From: Methanomassiliicoccaceae archaeon
Lineage (GTDB): Archaea > Thermoplasmatota > Thermoplasmata > Methanomassiliicoccales > Methanomethylophilaceae
Assembly (NCBI GenBank): GCA_003550345.1
Contig: PUJZ01000032.1
Coordinates: forward strand, 1-43,189
Length of the DNA stretch: 43,189 nt
Reading direction: 5' to 3'
Positions within the stretch are counted from its first letter, which is position 1. Every line of letters begins with the position of its first letter. Made by a program: the position numbers and the translations under genes. Positions 14,363 through 21,999 of this stretch are shown one piece after another. The notes below the pieces were generated by a model that did no database searches, was not told where the DNA came from, and was given only the letters and a program-made list of their open reading frames with translations.

Positions 14363-16381
14363 ATGGCTGGCAAACCGAGATACGGCCTGGGCATCGACAC
14401 CGGCGGCACATACACAGACGCGGTCATCGTGGAGATGGACGGAGTGAAGGTGCTCGCCAAGCGGAAGGCCCAAACGACCCACCACGACCTTTCCATCGGG
14501 CTTCTGGAGGCAGTGGAGGCGGTATTCTCCTCCTGCGATGTAGCGCCGGAGGAGATAGGCATCGTGGGCATATCGACCACGCTCGCCACCAATTCCATAT
14601 TGGAGGGGCACGGCGGGGAGGTGGGGCTGATCCTGATAGGCTGGGACCCCGTGGAGGAGGTCCATTTCCAGGAGAAGAGCCTGGTGCATGTGCAGGGCGG
14701 TTACGACCCCAAGGGCAAGGCGAAGGCCTCCCTCGACCAGGAGCAGGTCAGGAGGGCGGTGGAGAAGGTCAGCCAAGGGGTGGACGCCATCGCGATCTCC
14801 GGCCTTTTCAGCATCGCCAACGCCAGCCAGGAGAGGGACGTGAAGCGCATCGCCCGCGAGATGACCGGCCTCCCGGTGGTCGCCGGCCACGAGCTGTCCG
14901 CGGACCTGGGCATAGCGCTGCGCACCGAGACCGCCGTCCTCAACGGCAAGCTGATCCCCCGCGTCAACGAGTTCTTCGACGACCTGGAGTCAGCCTTCCG
15001 GGGGATAGGCGTGAAGGCCCCCATCATGATATACAAGGGCGACGGCTCGGTCATGAGCCTGGAGGTCGCCCGCGAGAGGCCGGTGGAGACCATACTCTCC
15101 GGCCCCGCGGCCTCGGCCATGGGGGGCAAGGCCCTCGCCGGCCTGGAGGAGTGCGTCATCGTGGACATCGGCGGCACATCCACCGACATCGCGGTGCTGG
15201 AGGAGGGCTTCCCGATGATCATGCACGAGGGGGCCAAGGTGGGGGACTGGAGGACCCGGGTCAAGGCGGTGGACATGCTCACCGTCGCCCTCGGCGGGGA
15301 CTCGCGCGTACACTTCGAGAGGCAGGCATTGCGCATCGGCCCCGACCGTGTGCTGCCGCTATGCATGCTTCCCCCAGACGAGGACCTGAAGAAGAGGATG
15401 CTGCATTCCGGCGTATCGCACTTCTACATGGCGGAGAAGGGGGAGCACGACTCGCTGAACGCCAACGAGAGGAAGGTCTACGATGTGCTGGCGGGGAACG
15501 GCCCGATGACCGCCAACGAGATCCGCGACCGGGCGGAGGGCCTCTGGGTCATAGATAAGCATCTGAAGAGCCTGCGCCAGAAGGGCGTCATCCAGGCGTC
15601 GGCGCTGACGCCCACCGACATACTGCACACCCAAGGCCTGCTGGACATCGGCGACCGCTCCATGGCCGAGGCCGGCCTCGAAGGCATGGCCAAGCACATA
15701 AAGATGGAGCCCGGCCAGTTGGCGTACATGGCCATGGAGGAGGTGAGGCGCATAATCTCCGCCAACGTGTTCCGCAAGCTGATGCAGGACGACCTCGGCG
15801 GCTGGAGGGCCGAATGCGGGCAGTGCGCCGCGCTGGTGCACAAGGCCACCAGGCCCCGCCGCGAGGGCGTGATGCACCTCCAGCCACGCTGCACCGTGCC
15901 CATAATCGGAGTGGGCGCCCCGGCGAGCTACCTCATGGACGACCTCGGCGACCGGATGGGGGCCGAGGTCATCTTCCCCCCTGAGTACGAGGTGGGGAAC
16001 GCGGTGGGCGCGGTATGCTCCAAGGTCATGGAGTCCCTGAGCGCCACCGTGACCCCCACCATCAACTTCACCTATCTGGCCAACGTCCCGTTCATCGGGC
16101 CCATGGAGTACAACCACTTCGATTCAGCGGTGGAGAACTGCCGCTCCAGCCTGACCAGGCACCTCAAGACCCGGGTCCAGGCCTCGGGGGGGAAGAACAT
16201 CAAGGTCCATTCCAAGGTCAAGGTCAACCGCGCCGTCGAGGGCGGTTGGGGCGCTTGGGAGGACACCGGGAGCAGGGGCATGAACTTCGCGGAGATCACC
16301 GTCCGGGTGGTGGCCGATCCGCCCATGCCAGACACCGATGTTAAGGACGTTAACAATCGATATTGCAACGATATTAAATAA
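14363..16381 (+). CDS. HyuA-like hydantoinase/oxoprolinase-family protein with inserted winged helix
   Basis: This 672-residue ASKHA-fold protein has the N-terminal nucleotide site GIDTGGTYTDAVIVEMDG, a STTLATNS segment near residues 75-82, and the second phosphate loop VDIGGTSTDIAVL near 266-278. HyuA enzymes use ATP to open cyclic amides. Between about residues 365 and 412 it carries a winged-helix-like segment (ERKVYDVLAGNGPMTANEI through LKSLRQKGVI), unusual for an enzyme. ATG 14363 is preferred over TTG 14336. It sits between the corrinoid gene and mtbA, so a role in the methyltransferase system is inferred: substrate ring-opening, ATP-dependent corrinoid handling, or regulation. The last 14 codons coincide with the mtbA promoter. 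Confidence 0.8.
   Translation: MAGKPRYGLGIDTGGTYTDAVIVEMDGVKVLAKRKAQTTHHDLSIGLLEAVEAVFSSCDVAPEEIGIVGISTTLATNSILEGHGGEVGLILIGWDPVEEVHFQEKSLVHVQGGYDPKGKAKASLDQEQVRRAVEKVSQGVDAIAISGLFSIANASQERDVKRIAREMTGLPVVAGHELSADLGIALRTETAVLNGKLIPRVNEFFDDLESAFRGIGVKAPIMIYKGDGSVMSLEVARERPVETILSGPAASAMGGKALAGLEECVIVDIGGTSTDIAVLEEGFPMIMHEGAKVGDWRTRVKAVDMLTVALGGDSRVHFERQALRIGPDRVLPLCMLPPDEDLKKRMLHSGVSHFYMAEKGEHDSLNANERKVYDVLAGNGPMTANEIRDRAEGLWVIDKHLKSLRQKGVIQASALTPTDILHTQGLLDIGDRSMAEAGLEGMAKHIKMEPGQLAYMAMEEVRRIISANVFRKLMQDDLGGWRAECGQCAALVHKATRPRREGVMHLQPRCTVPIIGVGAPASYLMDDLGDRMGAEVIFPPEYEVGNAVGAVCSKVMESLSATVTPTINFTYLANVPFIGPMEYNHFDSAVENCRSSLTRHLKTRVQASGGKNIKVHSKVKVNRAVEGGWGAWEDTGSRGMNFAEITVRVVADPPMPDTDVKDVNNRYCNDIK
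16353..16380 (+). promoter_or_regulatory. Promoter of the mtbA-like gene inside the end of hyuA
   Basis: ACAATCG (16353-16359) is followed by two copies of CGATATT (16358-16364 and 16369-16375), 11 bp apart, about one helical turn. A TATA-like ATTAAATAA (16372-16380) follows. Transcription would begin near 16400. The TTGCAAC between the repeats resembles the half-sites upstream of the Lrp-type gene (20089-20103). Confidence 0.5.
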
Positions 16382-16418
16382 CTGAATCCCATACTTGGGA
16401 CAAACGGAGGAGATTGAT

Positions 16419-17450
16419 TTGGCTGACATGACTCCCAAAGAGAGGGTGCTTGCTGCACTGAGACTGGAAGAACTCGACAGGCCGCCGGTGGCAGTGTTCA
16501 CCCAGAGCGCCACCATCGGGCAGATGGAGGCCCTGGACGTCTACTGGCCCGACGCGCACATGGACCCCAAGCTGATGGCCAAGCTCGGAGCCGGGCAGGC
16601 CGACCTGCTCGGGTTCGAGGCCGTAAGGGCCCCGTTCTGCCTCACCGCCGAGGTGGAGGCCCTGGGCGCGACCGTCGACCCTGGAAAGAAGGACAGGACC
16701 CCGATGCTGAAGGAACACCCCTTCAAGATGAACCCCATGATGGACGAGTTCGATGAGCCCGACCTCTTGGCTCCCGAGGAGTTCCTGAACACCGGCCGCC
16801 CCGCCGCGGTGCTGGAGGCCATAGGCATACTGTCCGAGCAGTACGGAGACCAATACCCGGTCATCGCCGGCAACACCGGACCGTTCACCGTCGCCGGCCA
16901 CCTGGTGGAGACCGAGAACCTCGTCTTCGGCATCATCATGTCCCCTGACGAGGTCCACAAGTGGGTCAAGGCCTCCAACGAGATATGCAAGGCGTACTCC
17001 CAGGCCCTGTCCGACGCTGGAGCCGATGTGATCCAGATGAGCGAGCCCTCGGCGTCCACGGACCTGCTGTCGCCGGACATGTTCGACGACTACGTGGGCC
17101 TGTACCTGAAGGACAGCCTCGCCGCCGTCAAGGACGCGTTCTCCTGCCTGCACATCTGCGGTGACACCTACCCGCTGATCGACAACATGATCGCCACCGG
17201 CGTCACCACCCTCTCCATCGAGGAGAAGGTCGACCCCGCCAAGGGCGTCGAGAAGGTCGCTGGCAGGGCTGGCCTGGTGGGCAACGTGGGCTGCGTGAAC
17301 CCGCTGCTGCAGGGAACCCCCGAGGACGTCATCAGGCACGGCAAGGCCGTCGCCGAGGCCGGCTTCAACGTGGTCTCTCCCGGTTGCGGGCTGTCCGCCC
17401 TCATATCCATGGAGAACCTCGCCGCCCTCGTCAAGTCCGTCAAGGGATAA
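16419..17450 (+). CDS. mtbA: Methylcobamide:CoM methyltransferase, MtbA/MtaA type
   Basis: This 343-residue UroD-fold enzyme moves the methyl group from the methylated corrinoid protein to coenzyme M. The zinc ligands of the MtaA/MtbA family are visible as H245-x-C247 (LHICGDT) and C323 (SPGCGLS); the N-terminal TPKERVLAALR and GNTGPFTVAGHL also match. TTG 16419 was chosen because GGAGGAG (16406-16412) lies 6 nt before it, while ATG 16428 is 15 nt away; other in-frame starts lie before the Shine-Dalgarno site. It looks closer to MtbA than MtaA, but this is a judgement by eye. A T-run (17478-17482) follows. Confidence 0.85.
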   Translation: MADMTPKERVLAALRLEELDRPPVAVFTQSATIGQMEALDVYWPDAHMDPKLMAKLGAGQADLLGFEAVRAPFCLTAEVEALGATVDPGKKDRTPMLKEHPFKMNPMMDEFDEPDLLAPEEFLNTGRPAAVLEAIGILSEQYGDQYPVIAGNTGPFTVAGHLVETENLVFGIIMSPDEVHKWVKASNEICKAYSQALSDAGADVIQMSEPSASTDLLSPDMFDDYVGLYLKDSLAAVKDAFSCLHICGDTYPLIDNMIATGVTTLSIEEKVDPAKGVEKVAGRAGLVGNVGCVNPLLQGTPEDVIRHGKAVAEAGFNVVSPGCGLSALISMENLAALVKSVKG

Positions 17451-17477
17451 ACGCGAGCACCAAACACCTTCCCTCAA

Positions 17478-17482
17478 TTTTT
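17478..17482 (+). terminator. Poly-T terminator after the mtbA-like gene
   Basis: A short run of T (CAATTTTTACC) lies about 30 bp after the mtbA-like stop, in the 141-bp gap before ramA. Archaeal RNA polymerase stops at such T-runs without needing a hairpin. Confidence 0.4.
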
Positions 17483-17591
17483 ACCATCAACAGGAGGCCT
17501 CCCCCTGCGCTCCGCGCCGCGGCGCCCGTCCCCTCTGGTCGATGGCAAATGTTCTTAACGCCGTCCACCATTCCCCCTACGAGGTAGCTTC

Positions 17592-19235
17592 ATGGCTTAC
17601 GGAATAGCTCTTGACTTGGGAACGAGCGGTTACCGGGCGCATCTCGTCGACCTTGACCGCGACGCCAAGATAGTCTCCACCGCCATCACGATGCGGCACC
17701 CCCTGCCGGGCGCCAACGTGATGGACCACCTTCATTTCTGGATAGGGAACGGGGCCGAGATCGGCCATCGCATCATCAGGCAGACCGTCGATGAGCTCCT
17801 GATGCTGCTGGACGTCGACTTCGGCGATGTGCGGAGGCTCTCGGTCTGCGGCAACCCCATCCAGCTCTCCCTGTTCGAGAACATCGAGATCCGCGACCTC
17901 GCCTATGCGGGCCAGAACAAGCTCGAGGCCTTGGGGGTGGTCAGGCCCTCCCGCCGCGGGCATGTGATCACCGCCGGGGACCTGGAGCTGACCAGCCTAC
18001 GGAGCGAGACGGAGATAATCATCCCCCCGGCGATAAGGCACGAGATCGGGGCGGACGCCCTGGCGATGATCATGAAGTCCGGCCTGCTGGAGCGCGACGA
18101 GACCTGCATGGTCACCGACTACGGCACCAACGCCGAGATGGGCCTGTTCCATGACGGGGAGCTGTACTCCGGCTCCGCCGCCGCCGGGCCCGCCATGGAG
18201 GGGCAGTCCATCGCCGCCGGCATGCTGGCCGCGCCCTATGCGGTCTCCGACCTGACACTCAACGAAGACGGGAAGTGGGGAAATCTGGTCCTGGACGAGG
18301 ACCTCAAGCCCACCCTCGCCGCCAATGTCGACCCGGTGACCGGGGCCACCATGAGGCTGGAGCCGATCAAGGCCCTGGGCATCACCGGGACCGGCGTCGT
18401 CGCCGCCATAGCCCTGGGCCTGGAATCGGAGCTCATAAGGCTGCCGGAGATCGCCACCCCGTCCAGGCACCTGCACATGATGGACGGCATCCGCTTCTCG
18501 GAGAACGACGTCACCGAGGCGGGTAAGGCGATGGGGGCCATACGCGCCGGCCACCGCACCCTGATGCATGAGGTGGGGATCAAGGACGAGGAGGTCCCGG
18601 TGATGTACATGGCCGGGGCCTCGGGCACCTATGTGGACGCCATCAAGGCGCAGACCTGCGGCATGATACCCCGCGTCCTGGACAAGGTCTACCAGCTGGG
18701 GAACACCTCCCTGATGATGGCCCACGACCTGCTCCGCGACCCCGAGACCCTGGACCACATGCAGGAGGTGGCGGACTCCATCGCCGCCAACCACATCATG
18801 TTCGCCACCAACAAGACCTTCGAGCACATGTACGTGCTGGAGATAGCCTATTGGCTGGAGGGCATGGACAGCGACATGTTCAACGAGATGATACAGCTGC
18901 ACGGCCTCCCGCCGCTGCCGCCGATGCGCCGCCCGCAGCAGGTGGTGCGCACCGTGAAGAGCGACATCCCCGAGGTGGGCGACAAGGGGCTGCGCACCTT
19001 GAAGGAGGTGGGCGTCATCATGAACGCCAACTTCCCTGGATGCATCGGATGCCGCAAGTGCGAGAAGACCTGCCCGGAGAGGGCTCTCAAGGTGAAGAAG
19101 GACGACGAGCAGGGAGGCTTCCGCATCGTGATCGAGACGGACAAGTGCCTGGGCACCGCCTGCAAGCACTGCGAGATGGTCTGCCCCGAGAAGGTGTACA
19201 ACTTCTATGACCTCAAGGTCGATGAGCGGGAGTGA
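17592..19235 (+). CDS. ramA: RamA-type corrinoid protein reductive activase
   Basis: This 547-residue protein reactivates corrinoid proteins by ATP-dependent reduction of inactive Co(II) to Co(I). The N-terminal and middle parts form an ASKHA ATPase (IALDLGTSGYRAHLVDL, TDYGTNAEMGL, GASGTYVDA). The C-terminus is a two-cluster ferredoxin domain: C484-x2-C487-x2-C490-x3-C494-P, then C519-x4-C524-x2-C527-x3-C531-P. The second motif has four rather than two residues between its first cysteines. Domain order and length agree with RamA. It lies 141 bp after the mtbA-like gene with GAGGT before the ATG and probably has its own promoter. Its nearest target is the corrinoid protein at 13585. Confidence 0.9.
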   Translation: MAYGIALDLGTSGYRAHLVDLDRDAKIVSTAITMRHPLPGANVMDHLHFWIGNGAEIGHRIIRQTVDELLMLLDVDFGDVRRLSVCGNPIQLSLFENIEIRDLAYAGQNKLEALGVVRPSRRGHVITAGDLELTSLRSETEIIIPPAIRHEIGADALAMIMKSGLLERDETCMVTDYGTNAEMGLFHDGELYSGSAAAGPAMEGQSIAAGMLAAPYAVSDLTLNEDGKWGNLVLDEDLKPTLAANVDPVTGATMRLEPIKALGITGTGVVAAIALGLESELIRLPEIATPSRHLHMMDGIRFSENDVTEAGKAMGAIRAGHRTLMHEVGIKDEEVPVMYMAGASGTYVDAIKAQTCGMIPRVLDKVYQLGNTSLMMAHDLLRDPETLDHMQEVADSIAANHIMFATNKTFEHMYVLEIAYWLEGMDSDMFNEMIQLHGLPPLPPMRRPQQVVRTVKSDIPEVGDKGLRTLKEVGVIMNANFPGCIGCRKCEKTCPERALKVKKDDEQGGFRIVIETDKCLGTACKHCEMVCPEKVYNFYDLKVDERE

Positions 19236-19289
19236 GCGCCGATGCAAACCATTTAAACCCCGTTACATCATGGAATCATCGGTGAGCCG

Positions 19290-19985
19290 ATGAGCAACCG
19301 GGACATAGCTGAGAGATTGAAGTCCGCCCTGATGCTGCGCCATGAGCCCGTGGCGGTCAGGCTGCTGCGCGAGGGCGAGGGGCCCCCCGCCGGCCTCCGC
19401 CGGCCGGAAAAGCAGATGAGCCATTGCCAGTCGGTGATGGCGGCCCGCAATGGGGAGGGCCTGCTGCTCTCCATAGATGACCATTCCTGCAGGAACGGCG
19501 CCTCGGCATTGGGCATGTGCGCCGTGCCGGAGAAGACCGCCAGCGGCGACTTCTACCACAGCGCGGGGATGTTCGGCAGCGCTGAGGCGTCGAAGAGGAT
19601 GGTGGAGCAGCGCTCCGAGATACCCTTCAAGGTGACCCACACCGCGGTGGCCCCTCTGAAGGACGCCGAGTTCGAGCCCGACGTGGTGGTCTTCACGGAC
19701 ATTCCGGAGAGGTTATACTGGCTGATACCCCTGTCCCTCTATCACGAGGGGGGGAGGGCGGACAGCAACACCGCCCCCTACAACGCCGCTTGCGTGGACT
19801 CGGTGGCGAGGCCGCTGAACGAGGGGACGCTCAACCTGTCGCTGGGCTGCTTCGGATGCCGCAAGCGGACAGAGCTGGCGGCCGATGAGATGCTGGCAGG
19901 GGTCCCTTACAGCATCATCCCCTCCATGATGGAGGCCTTGGCGGAGATGTCGGAAGGCGTGATGGGCAAGGCCAAGCGGGATTGA
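19290..19985 (+). CDS. DUF169 (COG2043) protein
   Basis: This 231-residue protein matches DUF169: an N-terminal PVAVRLL strand, the cysteine-containing HCQSVMAAR (near residues 45-53), DDHSCRNGASALGM (near 68-81) and a late LGCFGCRKR (near 188-196). The conserved cysteines suggest metal or redox binding, but no function is established. Its place directly after ramA suggests a part in corrinoid methyl transfer. A TATA-like CATTTAAAC (about 19250-19258) gives it a possible promoter of its own. A T-run (20002-20007) follows the stop. Confidence 0.8.
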   Translation: MSNRDIAERLKSALMLRHEPVAVRLLREGEGPPAGLRRPEKQMSHCQSVMAARNGEGLLLSIDDHSCRNGASALGMCAVPEKTASGDFYHSAGMFGSAEASKRMVEQRSEIPFKVTHTAVAPLKDAEFEPDVVVFTDIPERLYWLIPLSLYHEGGRADSNTAPYNAACVDSVARPLNEGTLNLSLGCFGCRKRTELAADEMLAGVPYSIIPSMMEALAEMSEGVMGKAKRD

Positions 19986-20001
19986 GCGGAAAACATCTTA
20001 T

Positions 20002-20007
20002 TTTTTC
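20002..20007 (+). terminator. Poly-T terminator after the DUF169 gene
   Basis: A run of six T residues (20002-20007) follows the DUF169 stop by about 17 bp, at the left edge of an AT-rich 130-bp gap. It is a plausible end for the island transcript. Confidence 0.4.
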
Positions 20008-20088
20008 AACATAATTACGACAAAGTTTAATAATCTCAAGTATTTTGTGAAACAAAGTATCATATAGTGAGAATATTGAACGAGCATA

Positions 20089-20103
20089 TGCAACGTTGTT
20101 GCA
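20089..20103 (+). promoter_or_regulatory. Inverted repeat just upstream of the Lrp/AsnC gene
   Basis: TGCAAC-GTT-GTTGCA is a perfect 6-bp inverted repeat with a 3-bp centre, ending 12 bp before the ATG at 20116. Flanking bases extend the dyad weakly (ATAT and AATAT). Lrp/AsnC regulators commonly control their own genes, so this is a candidate autoregulatory operator. Related TTGCAAC occurs in the mtbA promoter (16363-16369). Confidence 0.5.
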
Positions 20104-20115
20104 AATATCAAAGAT

Positions 20116-20580
20116 ATGGATTCGAAGGACTTCGATATATTGAGATGCCTGCGGAGCGACTCACGGGTGAGCATGGGGGCGATAGCGGAGCAGTTGGACA
20201 TCTCCAAGGCCACCGTGTCCAGGCGCCTCTCGCGCATGGAGAGGGACGGGGTCATCACCGGTTACTCGGTTGAGGTCAACCCGTCCAAGCTCAACCTCAT
20301 GCGCGCCCTGCTCTCCATCGAGGTGATAGGGTCCTCGGTGCACAACGTCATCGAGGACCTCAGGCGCTTCCCCGAGGTCTCCAACATCTACAAGTCCTTC
20401 GGCGACCACAACATCGTGGTGGAGCTCTTCACCTCCTCCGTGGACTCCCTCTACGAGCTCATCCAGGAGCGCTTCCTGGTCATCGCCAACATCTACAACG
20501 TGGAGGTGGACATCCTGGTGGAGAGGATCGAGGTGGACCCCAACTCCGACATCAACATCTACCAGCGCGACAACCGCTGA
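20116..20580 (+). CDS. Lrp/AsnC-family transcriptional regulator
   Basis: This 154-residue protein has an N-terminal helix-turn-helix (residues about 5-55, with MGAIAEQLDISKATVSRRLSRM) and a C-terminal RAM-type alpha-beta ligand or oligomerisation domain. The order and length are those of Lrp/AsnC regulators. It lies between the corrinoid island and ycaO-mcr, so both are candidate targets. The AT-rich upstream region and the inverted repeat at 20089-20103 suggest autoregulation. The effector is unknown; amino acids are usual for the family. Confidence 0.9.
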   Translation: MDSKDFDILRCLRSDSRVSMGAIAEQLDISKATVSRRLSRMERDGVITGYSVEVNPSKLNLMRALLSIEVIGSSVHNVIEDLRRFPEVSNIYKSFGDHNIVVELFTSSVDSLYELIQERFLVIANIYNVEVDILVERIEVDPNSDINIYQRDNR

Positions 20581-20620
20581 TGTCGAACATCTTATTATCA
20601 TCCTCCCCTTTCCCGGTCAC

Positions 20621-21841
20621 ATGAGACTGACCAGGGAGCCGAAGTTCCATTGCGACAGCGGCCACCGCACCATCCCGCCAGCGGAGACGGTGGAGAGGGC
20701 CCTCCCCCTTTTGGAGAAGGCCGGAATGGTGGACCTGCAGGACATCAGCCCCGTGGACCGCATCGGCATACCGGTCTGGTCGGTCTCCTGGACCAATGCC
20801 CCTGAGGGCGTGGGCAGCAACTTCAACGGCAAAGGCCCCAGCCGGGAGCAGGCCATGGCGTCGGCGGTGATGGAGGCGATGGAGCGCTACTCCGCCGAGC
20901 CCAGGCCTGAGGACGTCATCGTGCGCGCCACGGTGGAGGAGATGTCCGCCCGCGGCCTCATCGTCGACCCGCGCGAGCTCATACTCCCGTTGAGGACCCA
21001 CAGCTATGTGATGCACCAGCCCGTGGCCTGGACCAAGGGCTTCGACCTCTTCCGCAACGAGGAGGCCTGGGTGCCGGCCAACGCCGTCTTCCACCCCTAT
21101 CATGGTCAGGGGGACCTGCAGCTCTTCCGCTACCACACCAACGGCATCGCCTCCGGGAACACCATGGAGGAGGCGATCCTCCATGCGGTGCTGGAGCTGA
21201 TCGAGAGGGACGCCTGGTCCATATGCGACCACCGCCGCTTCGTCAACGCCGACGTGGTGGTGGACGATCGAGGCTCGCTCTGCGCTGAGCTGCTGGAGCG
21301 CTGCGAGGAGAACGGGGTGAGGATGCACCTCAAGGACCTGACGAGCGACATCGGCGTCCCCACCATCGGCGCCGCCGCCGAGGACCTCGAGACCGAGGAC
21401 CCGGAGATGCTGGTCATCGGCGTGGGCACCCATCTGGACCCGGAGACCGCCGCCCTCAGGGCGATAACCGAGGCGGCCCAGAGCCGCACCACCCATCTCC
21501 ACGGCGTGAAGGCCGACCCGAAAAGGAGCTCCCGCATCCAGGAGATGGGCCTGAAGAAGGTCAAGCAGTTGAACCGCGAATGGTTCTTCCCCTCGGGACG
21601 GGAGCTCAGGCTTTCGGAGATGGAGAGGCTGGACACAGATTACGTGCTCGACGACCTGTTCGTGGTGCTGCAGATGCTGGTGGACAGCGGCTTCGACATG
21701 GCGGTGGCGGCCGACCTCACCCGCGAGGAGATCGGCGTGCCAGTGGTCAGGATGGTGATCCCGGGGCTCGAGGTCTTCACCATGGACCCTGAGCGCGAGG
21801 GCCCCAGGCTCAAAGGGCTCTGGCCCCCGCCAGGCAGATGA
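20621..21841 (+). CDS. ycaO: YcaO-family protein (methanogenesis marker 1; McrA thioamidation)
   Basis: This 406-residue YcaO-domain protein matches methanogenesis marker protein 1. The ATP-binding YcaO motifs are seen in SAVMEAMERYSAE (near residues 84-96), AVLELIERDAW (near 190-200) and the later AITEAAQSR; the C-terminus is proline-rich (LWPPPGR). In methanogens YcaO, usually with TfuA, makes the thioglycine in the active site of McrA; no TfuA gene is in this window. A TATA-like CTTATTATC (20591-20599) lies about 26 nt before the ATG, so it likely has its own leaderless promoter. The mcr operon begins 268 bp downstream. Confidence 0.9.
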   Translation: MRLTREPKFHCDSGHRTIPPAETVERALPLLEKAGMVDLQDISPVDRIGIPVWSVSWTNAPEGVGSNFNGKGPSREQAMASAVMEAMERYSAEPRPEDVIVRATVEEMSARGLIVDPRELILPLRTHSYVMHQPVAWTKGFDLFRNEEAWVPANAVFHPYHGQGDLQLFRYHTNGIASGNTMEEAILHAVLELIERDAWSICDHRRFVNADVVVDDRGSLCAELLERCEENGVRMHLKDLTSDIGVPTIGAAAEDLETEDPEMLVIGVGTHLDPETAALRAITEAAQSRTTHLHGVKADPKRSSRIQEMGLKKVKQLNREWFFPSGRELRLSEMERLDTDYVLDDLFVVLQMLVDSGFDMAVAADLTREEIGVPVVRMVIPGLEVFTMDPEREGPRLKGLWPPPGR

Positions 21842-21884
21842 GGCGTTCTAGGGGTGGATGCACTGTGCGTCCATTTAAATACTA

Positions 21885-21936
21885 ACAATCGTTGATTTTA
21901 TTATATTTGTATATTGTAATATATTAAATCAGCGAT
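21885..21936. promoter_or_regulatory. AT-rich inverted repeat upstream of mcr
   Basis: ATCGTTGATTT (21888-21898) and AAATCAGCGAT (21926-21936) are inverted repeats matching at 10 of 11 positions, enclosing 27 bp of almost pure A and T. The left arm overlaps the ACAATCGTT block shared with the corrinoid gene. It could be a regulator site, or the end of the ycaO transcript. It lies about 95 bp upstream of the expected mcr transcription start. Confidence 0.4.
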
Positions 21937-21971
21937 GTCTGGCTCCTCCCCGCCGCTAAACTATCGTTATC

Positions 21972-21992
21972 ATGGATGGATGAGATGTCCAT
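21972..21992 (-). promoter_or_regulatory. 21-bp element upstream of the mcr TATA box
   Basis: Read on the plus strand it is ATGGATGGATG, five bases, then TCCAT, the reverse of the element before the corrinoid gene (13501-13521): 5 outer and 11 inner bases match, in opposite orientation. It ends 7 bp before TTTATATG (22000-22007), the same spacing as in the corrinoid promoter. It is a candidate activator site shared by the two promoters. Confidence 0.6.
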
Positions 21993-21999
21993 CAATTAG

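Noticed and set aside
14290-15558. Fusion of the corrinoid protein to a downstream frame by TAG readthrough
   Set aside because: The downstream frame is a shadow of hyuA with repetitive G/R/H-rich sequence, and the corrinoid protein already has the full family length at TAG.
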